The position numbers and the translations under genes were made by a program. A stretch of DNA of 22,698 bases from Ignavibacteriales bacterium (lineage in GTDB: Bacteria > Bacteroidota > Ignavibacteria > Ignavibacteriales > Ignavibacteriaceae): contig JAGUXE010000148.1 of NCBI GenBank assembly GCA_020061995.1, positions 1-22,698 of the forward strand, written 5' to 3'. Positions 8,808 through 16,451 of this stretch are shown piece by piece; the stretch's first letter is position 1; every line of letters begins with the position of its first letter. Below the pieces are notes generated by a model. It was not told where the DNA came from. It ran no database searches and saw only the letters and a program-made list of their open reading frames with translations.

Positions 8808-10850
8808 TTATTTCACTTGAACTGAATTTATCAATTTTTCGAAAGCCGGAACCAATGCTAATTCAGTTTGTCCGTACGGAATTTTAGACTCTTCTATTAA
8901 TTTTAACTTTTGACTTTTCCATTCATCGGTAAAAATTCTTCCATTAATTTTTCCATCTAAAACTTCAAGCCCTGTCTCCGCAAGTCTCCTCAAGTTGTTA
9001 GACATCTGCTTCATCTCTTGAATAATCGGTGTATTTTTCATAATCACTAAAAGCTCATCATAATTATCTACCCAACTCATCAACATAAATCTCAATTCTG
9101 TTCTTACTTGCTCATCATCACTTGCAATAAAGGAATCAACAAGTTTATTAAATTTTCGTGCGGTCATTGATTCCGGTCGCGCTGCATCAACAACTCTTGT
9201 ATAAGGTGATTGTTGAGTATACTTTCTTCCCTGACGATGCCTTGAGTACAATTTAACAGGCTCAACAACATCAACAAGATTTTTTAGTGGAATTATATTT
9301 TGATTATTCGTCAATCTTCGCAACATCATTTCGTAATTAGAAATATGCGTCAAACCTAATTCCTCCATTTGGAAACTAATTCCTTCCATTCTTCTATACA
9401 TATCATCGACATCACGTACATTTCCCGGTGACCAAAATCTTTCTGCAATTGCGATTGTCCTTGGCCATATTCTCGAATCAACAGTTTCATTAGTAACTAA
9501 CTCAGCCCACATTGTTGCTTCACCACCAAGAATAAATTTTTGTTCTTCCGGAGAAAGCGGAGTATCCGCAGGTATCGGATCATTTAAATAATGGAATTCA
9601 GCCGATTGAATTAAATCGATATAATAACCGTTTGATAAAATAGCCTGATACCCCTTTTGAGCTGATTCTACAAGCGATTTTTGGCCCCGCCATGATTGTA
9701 TTACAATATTGTTAGGCATATCAGGTTGAAAAATTTCATCCCATCCAATCATCTTTTTATTATACTTTGTTAAAATTGCCAACAACCTCTTGTTAAAATA
9801 ACTTTGAAGTTCGTGATTATCTTTTATTCCGTTTTCTTTCATGAATTTTTGAATTGATGGATTTTGATTCCATTGTTTACCGTTATTCTCATCTCCGCCA
9901 ATGTGCATAAATTCATCGTTAAATAACTCTGACATCTCTTTGAAGAATTTATCAAAAAAAATGTAAGTCTCTTCAATCGTAGGATTAAATGTAGGATCAA
10001 AAACTCCCCAATTTCGTTCAATAGTATACGGACCGGGAAGGCTTGCAAGTTCAGGATAAGCAGTTAACCAGCTAGTGGAATGTCCCGGTACATCAAACTC
10101 GGGCATCACTCTGATACCTCTTTCGTTGGCATATTTTATAATTTCCCTTATTTGCTCATGCGTAAAGTATAACCCATCAGAGCCTAATTCATGAAGCTTT
10201 GGAAGAGATTTACACTCAACTCTAAATCCTTGATCTTCACTTAAATGAAGATGAAGAACATTCATTTTAACTGCTGCCATTCCGTCAATATTTCTTTTTA
10301 ACATTTCAATTGGCATAAAATGACGGCTTACATCAATCATCAAACCGCGCCAAGAGAAACGGGGGGAATCTTCTATTTCTACAGTAGGAAAATAATACCC
10401 ATTCTCATCAGCTTCCAAAAGTTGTAGAAAAGTTTCTAAACCTCTAAAAGCGCCAATATCCGTTTCTGCTTTTATGGTTATTTTGTTCTTTTCGATGTTT
10501 AGTGTATAACTTTCCACTTCACCAAGCTTAACTTTTCCTTCTCTTTGAAACTTAAGGATTAAACCGCTTGAAGAAGATTTTGTTTTTTCGGTTATAAAAT
10601 CTTGTGTGAAAAATAGACCGGTTCTTCCCGACAACCTTCTTAAAACTCTGGTTGCATATTCATTTAGAGGTCTACTATTATTGGGTTCGACTGAGATTAC
10701 AAAAGTTGAATCAAGCCAATACTGATTACCTGTAAATTCAATTTTTGAAGGGGTTGGCATTAAATTATGTTGTCGCATTTGGGGTGATTCTCCATAAACT
10801 GAGAATGAAATAAGAATGAAAAAGATTAACGCAAGTATATGTGATTTCAT
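8808..10850 (-). CDS. Exported beta-N-acetylhexosaminidase, GH20 family
   Basis: Removes terminal beta-linked GlcNAc or GalNAc from glycans by substrate-assisted catalysis. The signal peptide covers residues about 1-20. The N-terminal GH20b domain spans about 28-160. The catalytic barrel begins near 'FSWRGLMIDVSRHFMP' and contains 'HLHLSEDQGFR' and 'FDVPGHSTSW'. The catalytic pair lies in 'HIGGDE', Asp320-Glu321. Residues after about 510 are a less conserved helical tail. There is no T9SS sorting domain, so it is probably periplasmic (inference). It is divergent from the thioesterase gene at 10999. A TATATTTG box at 10893-10900 and a repeated TTATCTGCAAA motif sit in its promoter region. The substrate could be chitin fragments, peptidoglycan fragments or host glycans. 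Confidence 0.93.
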   Translation of the reverse strand: MKSHILALIFFILISFSVYGESPQMRQHNLMPTPSKIEFTGNQYWLDSTFVISVEPNNSRPLNEYATRVLRRLSGRTGLFFTQDFITEKTKSSSSGLILKFQREGKVKLGEVESYTLNIEKNKITIKAETDIGAFRGLETFLQLLEADENGYYFPTVEIEDSPRFSWRGLMIDVSRHFMPIEMLKRNIDGMAAVKMNVLHLHLSEDQGFRVECKSLPKLHELGSDGLYFTHEQIREIIKYANERGIRVMPEFDVPGHSTSWLTAYPELASLPGPYTIERNWGVFDPTFNPTIEETYIFFDKFFKEMSELFNDEFMHIGGDENNGKQWNQNPSIQKFMKENGIKDNHELQSYFNKRLLAILTKYNKKMIGWDEIFQPDMPNNIVIQSWRGQKSLVESAQKGYQAILSNGYYIDLIQSAEFHYLNDPIPADTPLSPEEQKFILGGEATMWAELVTNETVDSRIWPRTIAIAERFWSPGNVRDVDDMYRRMEGISFQMEELGLTHISNYEMMLRRLTNNQNIIPLKNLVDVVEPVKLYSRHRQGRKYTQQSPYTRVVDAARPESMTARKFNKLVDSFIASDDEQVRTELRFMLMSWVDNYDELLVIMKNTPIIQEMKQMSNNLRRLAETGLEVLDGKINGRIFTDEWKSQKLKLIEESKIPYGQTELALVPAFEKLINSVQVK

Positions 10851-10866
10851 TATCTACCTGTAAATG

Positions 10867-10896
10867 TTATCTGCAAACGACTATCTTATCTGCAAA
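10867..10896 (-). promoter_or_regulatory. Direct repeat at the hexosaminidase promoter, candidate operator
   Basis: The 11-bp word TTATCTGCAAA occurs exactly at 10867-10877 and 10886-10896, 19 bp start to start (close to two helix turns). The outer copy overlaps the TATATTTG box and the inner copy lies between it and the start codon. This fits a repressor site for the GH20 gene; no regulator is known. Confidence 0.4.
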
Positions 10897-10900
10897 TATA
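10893..10900 (-). promoter_or_regulatory. Bacteroidota-type -7 box TATATTTG for the GH20 gene
   Basis: It matches the consensus TAnnTTTG and lies 43 nt upstream of the ATG at 10850. No clear -33 TTG was found at the usual distance, so the call rests on the -7 match and position. Confidence 0.4.
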
Positions 10901-10998
10901 ATCAAAACATTTATGAAGAGTTGAAAATTCGACAATTAAAAGAATATCAATTATATTCGAACAGGATTTATTAAAGTTTAACTACAACGGAATGTCTA

Positions 10999-11397
10999 AT
11001 GGAACTTAATGGAGAAAGTAAAGCTTTCAAATTAGATTTAGAAATAAAAACTTACGATATCGATATAGCCGGACATGTTAATAACATCGTTTATGTAAAA
11101 TGGCTTGAAGATTTACGGGCACTTTTATACAGAAATATTTTTGATTTCCAAAAAGTGGTTGAAACCGGATTTTACCCGGTTGTAACGCATACCTCAATAA
11201 ACTATATCAAACAGATAAAATTATTCGAAAAACTTTTTGGAACTGTAGAATTAACAGCCGAAAAACATGGGATGTTATTTCTAAAATTTCAATTAAAGAA
11301 TGAGACAACTCTTTTTGCCGAAGCAGAACAACGCTGTGTTATGATGGACTTAAATTCCGGCAAAATGGTTAAGAGTTATAATGAGTTTAAAAAATAA
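10999..11397 (+). CDS. Acyl-CoA thioesterase, hotdog fold (4HBT/YbgC-like)
   Basis: A single hotdog domain of 132 residues, the usual length. The diagnostic segment 'DIDIAGHVNNIVYVKWLED' at about 21-39 places the catalytic-type Asp and the His-Val-Asn-Asn of the 4HBT class at the start of the central helix. Such enzymes hydrolyse acyl-CoA or related thioesters in the cytoplasm; the chain is not readable. The start ATG 10999 has only a weak upstream GGAAT. An ATG five bases earlier is in another frame and stops quickly. The gene is divergent from the GH20 gene and ends 27 bp from the converging glycosidase gene without an obvious terminator between them. Confidence 0.85.
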   Translation: MELNGESKAFKLDLEIKTYDIDIAGHVNNIVYVKWLEDLRALLYRNIFDFQKVVETGFYPVVTHTSINYIKQIKLFEKLFGTVELTAEKHGMLFLKFQLKNETTLFAEAEQRCVMMDLNSGKMVKSYNEFKK

Positions 11398-11424
11398 TTA
11401 AATATTTAGAAAATTAATTTCCAT

Positions 11425-13923
11425 TCACTTCATCAATACAAATTTCTTTGTTGAAGTAAACTCCCCGGCTTTTAATTGATAAAAATAGACCCCACTCGAT
11501 AGTTTATACTTAGCTGAATCAAATTCAATTTCATAAATTCCCGGAGATTTTGGTTCATTGATAAGTGTAGTAATCTCATTGCCAAGTATATCGTAAATTT
11601 TTAATTCAGTCTTGTAGGACAAGATTCCATCTTGTCCCGACAGCGGAAGATTAAATTTTATTTTAGTTACCGGATTAAATGGGTTTGGATAATTATTATA
11701 CAACTTAAATTCACCTGGTATTACGGGTTCATCGTCAACTGAAGTAACTCCGGATGGATACAGTAATCGGAAATTATCAAGAAATATTGTTCCTGAATAG
11801 ACTTGCCCTGATTGCCGGGTGCTTCCGAGTTTTATTCCAATATGAACAATTTTCATCGGAAAGTAGAGTGATGAGCCTGCAACTAATGCCCCGGCATTTA
11901 GAGCATAGGCCTTAATTGGATCAAAGAAAGCTGTTGCGGTTGCATATTTATTCGTGTTGATTCTAAATAACTCGTCATTTTCATCTGTGACTAAATAAGA
12001 AATATGATGCTGTTGTCCGTCAGTTTTTGCATCAATTAATATTGTATCCGGAATTCCATAAATCGGGAATTCACGATTTAGATAAACCCAATTATTCTTA
12101 CTCGGATCATAAGTAAACCTATAATCGATTTTAAATGAACCGATTCCTTGACTAAAATCCGAGTTAAATATTGATAAAGTAGTATTTGTTGAATCAACAT
12201 TTTCGGTGGTAAAACTCCAACCTGACAAATTTTCCAAATCATTAAGTTGCATTGTACCATGCTCTATCTGAACAGTAATTTCCGAAGTATCTTTTACATT
12301 TTGGTATGAAACGATAACCTTTGTGGTTCCTTCACTCAATCCCTTAAACCGCCCCATTGTATCAATTACACCGATATTTGGATTGATAACACTCCACGTG
12401 TACTCATTCAGTGCAAGCGGTCGTATAACATTATTCGGATCGAACGCTGTCATTTTAAAATTTAATGTACGAATAGAATCAGCAACTGCTTTTTTAGGTA
12501 GAATTTCAATTTGTTGAATTGACTGCACTTCAACTCGTGATGAATCTTTATATCCTCTATACGTCGCATAAACATAACCAATTTGTGGGTAATCACCTGC
12601 AGTGAAAATCCCGTAAGCAGAAATAGTTCCTAATCCCGGAGTGCATGTATAAATCACTTCATTTCCATTTATTTGAACTTTATTATAATATTGATCCCAA
12701 CCGGTAACTCGAAATTGTAAATTAGATCCTCTATACAACTTTACTTTTTTAGGAGTAAATTGAATTGAGCTAAGTGTATCATTAGGAGCTGATGAAACGA
12801 CCATTAATGCATTAGCTACAGTTCTTTCACTTCCATCGGACGTAACATTTACAACACTATCCCGCATTACCATAGTAGTTGAACCACCGCCATCGAAATT
12901 AATTCCATAATAAATTCCGCATTGAATCATAAAATCGGCTAACTCTACGAGCGTCATACCAATACTTGTAGCTAATCTTCCGTCCACTGTGATTAAGTAT
13001 AATTTAGAGCTGTCTTGAGAAAATCCGGCAGCAGTACGAGGATGTTTTTCGAAAGTATGGCTGGGACCCCCTTCTTCATTATATCCTTGAACTGCATAGT
13101 TAACACCATTGTCCACTATCTTTGGGAATCCTCCCATCATTTCTTTGAGTTTGCTTAATCCCGGTGTAACTTTTTGAACTACTTTTATTGTATCACCAAC
13201 AGATATTCCATTTAAATAAGTTGCAGAAGTCCCATGTCCGGAAAGTACAACATGACCGGAAGTGATTGCCAGACTTCCAACATTAGACTGTTTACTTACG
13301 ACGACAACTTTTACTGTATCATTAACGAGCCATTTTTGAGTTGGCTTTACAAGTAACTCGGTACCAAAACTATTTGTACCGGTATTTGCTCCCATATATT
13401 TATTAAAAAGAATTAACTGATTTGTTTCTCTTGTTTTATTTGTTCCGTTGAGTGGATTAATTTGATTTGATTTATCAATAATAGTTCCTGAAAAATTTAC
13501 TCGTTTTAACATCGGATTATTATTAAGATCAAACCCTAAAGTTGATAGACCATTAGGGTTTCGTATAACCTCACCATCTTTTATTTGAATGTTGATAGGA
13601 ATTCCACCACTCCCATAAAAATCACCGTTAACAGCTCCTACAACACGATGTCCGGCATAACTATTTCGTGATGCCATAGAACTTGTTCGTTCATATCCGT
13701 TTAGTCTATCTTGAGCTTTAACTGTTTCAACCGAATTGTAGGGGTTATGAAGGTCAACTTCAAGGATGTTTATGCTATAAGGTGCAGAGAGGGCAACTAC
13801 TTTGTAATAATTAATTCCCATTCCAACTTGCATTGTTGTAACAGTGTCAAAAGTTACCTGAGCATTCGATATGATTTGAAAAAGGAAGATGGAAACCAGA
13901 AGAAGAAATTTTTGATGTCTCAT
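11425..13923 (-). CDS. Phosphodiester glycosidase (NAGPA domain) with Ig-like modules and T9SS sorting domain
   Basis: A signal peptide (MRHQKFLLLVSIFLFQ...) is followed by a phosphodiester glycosidase domain to about residue 385. Its hallmarks are 'LITVDGRLATSIGMTLVELA', 'GINFDGGGSTTMV' and 'RTVANALMVV'. Relatives include the enzyme that uncovers mannose-6-phosphate by removing GlcNAc from a phosphodiester; bacterial substrates are mostly unknown. Two Ig-like beta modules follow (about 390-475 and 475-560), then a jelly-roll-like module (about 560-725), then the CTD from 'LYNNYPNPFNPVT' to 'TSTKKFVLMK'. The protein should be exported by T9SS. The CTD carries an extra segment encoded by a perfect palindrome (11617-11637). 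The ATG at 13923 was chosen; an in-frame GTG at 13935 has no better ribosome site. A TATATTTG box lies 36 nt upstream. Confidence 0.85.
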   Translation of the reverse strand: MRHQKFLLLVSIFLFQIISNAQVTFDTVTTMQVGMGINYYKVVALSAPYSINILEVDLHNPYNSVETVKAQDRLNGYERTSSMASRNSYAGHRVVGAVNGDFYGSGGIPINIQIKDGEVIRNPNGLSTLGFDLNNNPMLKRVNFSGTIIDKSNQINPLNGTNKTRETNQLILFNKYMGANTGTNSFGTELLVKPTQKWLVNDTVKVVVVSKQSNVGSLAITSGHVVLSGHGTSATYLNGISVGDTIKVVQKVTPGLSKLKEMMGGFPKIVDNGVNYAVQGYNEEGGPSHTFEKHPRTAAGFSQDSSKLYLITVDGRLATSIGMTLVELADFMIQCGIYYGINFDGGGSTTMVMRDSVVNVTSDGSERTVANALMVVSSAPNDTLSSIQFTPKKVKLYRGSNLQFRVTGWDQYYNKVQINGNEVIYTCTPGLGTISAYGIFTAGDYPQIGYVYATYRGYKDSSRVEVQSIQQIEILPKKAVADSIRTLNFKMTAFDPNNVIRPLALNEYTWSVINPNIGVIDTMGRFKGLSEGTTKVIVSYQNVKDTSEITVQIEHGTMQLNDLENLSGWSFTTENVDSTNTTLSIFNSDFSQGIGSFKIDYRFTYDPSKNNWVYLNREFPIYGIPDTILIDAKTDGQQHHISYLVTDENDELFRINTNKYATATAFFDPIKAYALNAGALVAGSSLYFPMKIVHIGIKLGSTRQSGQVYSGTIFLDNFRLLYPSGVTSVDDEPVIPGEFKLYNNYPNPFNPVTKIKFNLPLSGQDGILSYKTELKIYDILGNEITTLINEPKSPGIYEIEFDSAKYKLSSGVYFYQLKAGEFTSTKKFVLMK
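11617..11637. repeat. Perfect palindrome embedded in CTD coding sequence
   Basis: GGACAAGAT-TCC-ATCTTGTCC, 9-bp arms with a 3-bp centre. It encodes part of an extra stretch (GQDGILS) inside the T9SS sorting domain, just after 'FNLP'. The CTD of the 16452 gene lacks this stretch. Confidence 0.7.
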
Positions 13924-13958
13924 TTTAAAACTCACTGAAATAAGTGAAAAGTGTTATT

Positions 13959-13966
13959 CAAATATA
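13959..13966 (-). promoter_or_regulatory. Bacteroidota-type -7 box TATATTTG for the phosphodiester glycosidase gene
   Basis: Exact TAnnTTTG match, 36 nt upstream of the ATG at 13923, in the short gap between the stop of the release factor gene (13997) and this gene. It suggests the gene has its own promoter. Confidence 0.45.
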
Positions 13967-13996
13967 ATGAGTGTGAGTATATAAAATGCAACTATC

Positions 13997-15079
13997 TCAA
14001 TACTCGGCGTCAGCCTCTAACATTTCGGTTCTTTCAACTAATTTTAGCTGCTCAATTAGATGATGAATATCGCCATTAATTATATCTGAAAGATTATAAA
14101 GTGTTAATCCAATACGATGATCGGTAACTCTATTTTGAGGAAAATTGTAGGTTCTGATTTTATCACTTCTATCACCGCTTCCAACCATAAGTTTTCTTTT
14201 TTCGGCTCTTTTACTCGAGACTTCTCTCTGCTTTAGATCAAAAAGGCGGGCTTTTAATACCTTCAAGGCTTTTTCACGGTTTTTTAATTGTGAACGCTCA
14301 TCTTGACATTGCACAACTAATCCGGTAGGAAGATGTGTCATTCGAATTGCGGTTTCTACTTTATTAACATTCTGACCGCCCGCTCCCCCGCTTCTGTAAA
14401 CATCTATTTTAACATCGCTCATATTAATATCCACCTGAACGTCTTCAACTTCAGGAAGCACTGCAACAGATGCAGCAGAAGTGTGAACTCTTCCATTTGC
14501 TTCGGTTAAAGGAACTCTTTGAACTCGATGTACACCGCTCTCAAATTTGAGAGCGCCAAAAACTCCAGTCCCTGAAATCGAAAAGACTACCTCTTTAATT
14601 CCGCCAAGTCCGGCAGTATCATTAAGGTCTATAAGTTCGGTTTTCCAGCCGCGTGTTTCTGCGTATCTACTATACATTCTGTATAAATCGGAGGCAAAAA
14701 GTGCTGCTTCATCACCACCGGTTCCGGCACGTATTTCCATTATCGCATCTTTAATATCATTCGGATCTTTTGGTAATAGAAGTAACTTAATTTCTTCTTC
14801 AAGCTGCGTCTTTTTCTCTTTCAGATCATCCATTTCAATTTCGGCGAGTTCAATCAATTCTTTATCAAGATTAGCATCGATAATTTCTTTGTTGCCATCG
14901 ATGTTATTTAGAATTTTTTCATATTTATCGTATGCGGTTATAATATCATTTAATTCACTTCGCTCTTTACTTAATGCAACGATTCTTTCAGTATTATTCA
15001 TATTTGCTGGATCAGACAATTGTTCGTTTATTCTTTCGAACTTTTCTCTAATCTTTCTTAACTTATTAATGAAGTCCAT
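13997..15079 (-). CDS. prfA: Peptide chain release factor 1
   Basis: Reads UAA and UAG stop codons on the ribosome and triggers peptide release. At 360 residues it has the standard length. The N-terminal coiled-coil domain covers about 1-100. The catalytic loop '[14 protein letters not shown]' carries Gly234-Gly235-Gln236. The stop-codon tripeptide region reads '[15 protein letters not shown]', so the PxT motif of RF1 is Pro190-Leu191-Thr192, and RF2's SPF is absent. The Gln of GGQ is normally methylated by PrmC, whose gene often follows prfA but does not here. The ATG is preceded by AAAGGT. A TATATTTG box lies 24 nt upstream, so it is likely transcribed on its own. Confidence 0.97.
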   Translation of the reverse strand: MDFINKLRKIREKFERINEQLSDPANMNNTERIVALSKERSELNDIITAYDKYEKILNNIDGNKEIIDANLDKELIELAEIEMDDLKEKKTQLEEEIKLLLLPKDPNDIKDAIMEIRAGTGGDEAALFASDLYRMYSRYAETRGWKTELIDLNDTAGLGGIKEVVFSISGTGVFGALKFESGVHRVQRVPLTEANGRVHTSAASVAVLPEVEDVQVDINMSDVKIDVYRSGGAGGQNVNKVETAIRMTHLPTGLVVQCQDERSQLKNREKALKVLKARLFDLKQREVSSKRAEKRKLMVGSGDRSDKIRTYNFPQNRVTDHRIGLTLYNLSDIINGDIHHLIEQLKLVERTEMLEADAEY

Positions 15080-15102
15080 ATAAACCTTTATAATTTAGAG
15101 GA

Positions 15103-15110
15103 CAAATATA
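15103..15110 (-). promoter_or_regulatory. Bacteroidota-type -7 box TATATTTG for prfA
   Basis: Exact TAnnTTTG match, 24 nt upstream of the prfA ATG, in the 76-bp gap after the metallophosphoesterase stop. No clear -33 element seen. Confidence 0.45.
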
Positions 15111-15155
15111 AGCAAAATGAAAGTCTACTCATTAAAATATTCAGAATAACTTTTA

Positions 15156-16301
15156 TCATTCAAATTTAATTCTGAATAGAATTATCTCTGCATCAGAACC
15201 TATTCTAACCGGTGGACCCCAAGTTCCAACTCCGGAAGTGACATAGTAATTGGTTTTCCCTTTTTTTGCAAAACCCCAACTGATTTCATAAATGATGCTT
15301 GTAATAAGATTTGCAGGAATCATTTGTCCATGATGTGTATGTCCTGACAAATGAAGATCAAGTCCGTAATATGCTGTAGAGTCAAGTTCGAACGGTTGAT
15401 GATCAAGGAGAATTGAAGGTAAGTTTTTATTTGAATGATCAACTAATTCTTTTAATGATTTTCTTTGACCATCAGCAAATCTATTGCGCTGTCGGTCATC
15501 TCGACTAATTACTTGTAGTGAGTTTGCAATCACTAAAACCGAATCCCTTAAAACCACTATATTACTATTAGCTAAGTAATCTTGTGCCTCATCTATACCA
15601 ACAATATATTCATGGTTTCCGTTGCAAGTAAAAACTCCATGAACTGATTTAAGTTTTCTAAGTTTTGTACTAATGTTGTGGCGATCCAGGTTAATCCTAT
15701 TATCATCAATAATATCGCCACCAAGCAAAATCAAATCGGGATTTAATTTATTCACAGCTTCAACAAGTCGGTCAGCAAAAACACCATCATTTATCGGGGT
15801 TAAATGAGAATCTGAGAAGAATACAATATTCAAATTGTCCAGTTCTCCGCTCCCTTTCGGAAAGGTTAAATCAAAGGTTTTAACTTGAATGTTTTGAGCA
15901 TGATAATAGCCGTAAGCCACAAGAATGATTATAACAACAGATAGAACTGAAAATATCTGAAGTTTCAGTTTTTTGTATTTTTCAAAATTGCTGAAAATTT
16001 CGCTACCTCTCTTTTTTAAGATATATCGAATTAAATCCAAAATTAGAATCGATAAAATTCCATACATTAAAAAAGAATACCACAAAGCCCCTACAAACAA
16101 AAGATAATCATAGAATATCGTTCCACTTTGAGCAAATAACGAGCGGGCACCTACATAAGAAAGTGAGGCAATTAGCGTTAATACTGTAAAAAGAATCCTA
16201 ACTGCTTTAGGAGCACCTTCGAGTGATTGATTTCCTCTTCTGATTATATAATAATTCACAAGAGTAAAAAGTAGAAAGAATGAGATAAAAAAGAGGATCA
16301 T
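15156..16301 (-). CDS. Membrane-anchored calcineurin-like metallophosphoesterase (YkuE/YaeI-like)
   Basis: The N-terminal 135 residues hold four to five hydrophobic segments (about 2-19, 34-54, 62-94 possibly as two, and 112-131). A metallophosphoesterase domain follows from about 157. The metal ligands are visible: Asp164 and His166 in 'FSDSHL', Asp196 in 'GGDIID', Asn229-His230 in 'GNHEY', His301 in 'DHQP', and His321 and His323 in 'SGHTHHGQ'. Related proteins such as YkuE and YaeI are membrane-associated phosphoesterases; some act on lipid-linked phosphates such as UDP-diacylglucosamine. The substrate here is unknown. The ATG at 16301 is preceded by AAAGGGAA. It is divergent from the Omp28-like gene, with 150 bp between them in which I saw no exact promoter box. 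Confidence 0.9.
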   Translation of the reverse strand: MILFFISFFLLFTLVNYYIIRRGNQSLEGAPKAVRILFTVLTLIASLSYVGARSLFAQSGTIFYDYLLFVGALWYSFLMYGILSILILDLIRYILKKRGSEIFSNFEKYKKLKLQIFSVLSVVIIILVAYGYYHAQNIQVKTFDLTFPKGSGELDNLNIVFFSDSHLTPINDGVFADRLVEAVNKLNPDLILLGGDIIDDNRINLDRHNISTKLRKLKSVHGVFTCNGNHEYIVGIDEAQDYLANSNIVVLRDSVLVIANSLQVISRDDRQRNRFADGQRKSLKELVDHSNKNLPSILLDHQPFELDSTAYYGLDLHLSGHTHHGQMIPANLITSIIYEISWGFAKKGKTNYYVTSGVGTWGPPVRIGSDAEIILFRIKFE

Positions 16302-16451
16302 AATTCCCTTTAATAAAATTGATAAAAATTTTAGATTAGTAACAGTTAAAACACTATTTTTCGATATTTAGTTCGGTAAGAACGAATTAAGTTTCTCAAA
16401 CAACAGAATGTATATAAAAGCTATAAATCAATATCCCAAAAGAAGACATTT

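Noticed and set aside
8779..8813. AAATAATTT ... AAATTATTT inverted repeat around the GH20 stop as a terminator
   Set aside because: The arms are pure A/T with a 17-bp loop, which is easily chance in AT-rich DNA.
14547..15083. Long plus-strand open frame (178 codons) antisense to prfA
   Set aside because: It is Ser/Ile-rich with no recognisable motif, and it mirrors the N-terminal coding sequence of release factor 1, a certain gene. It is a shadow frame.
16302..16451. Divergent promoter elements between the metallophosphoesterase and Omp28-like genes
   Set aside because: No exact TAnnTTTG box or strong dyad was found. The small GTTC/GAAC dyad near 16374 is too short to call.
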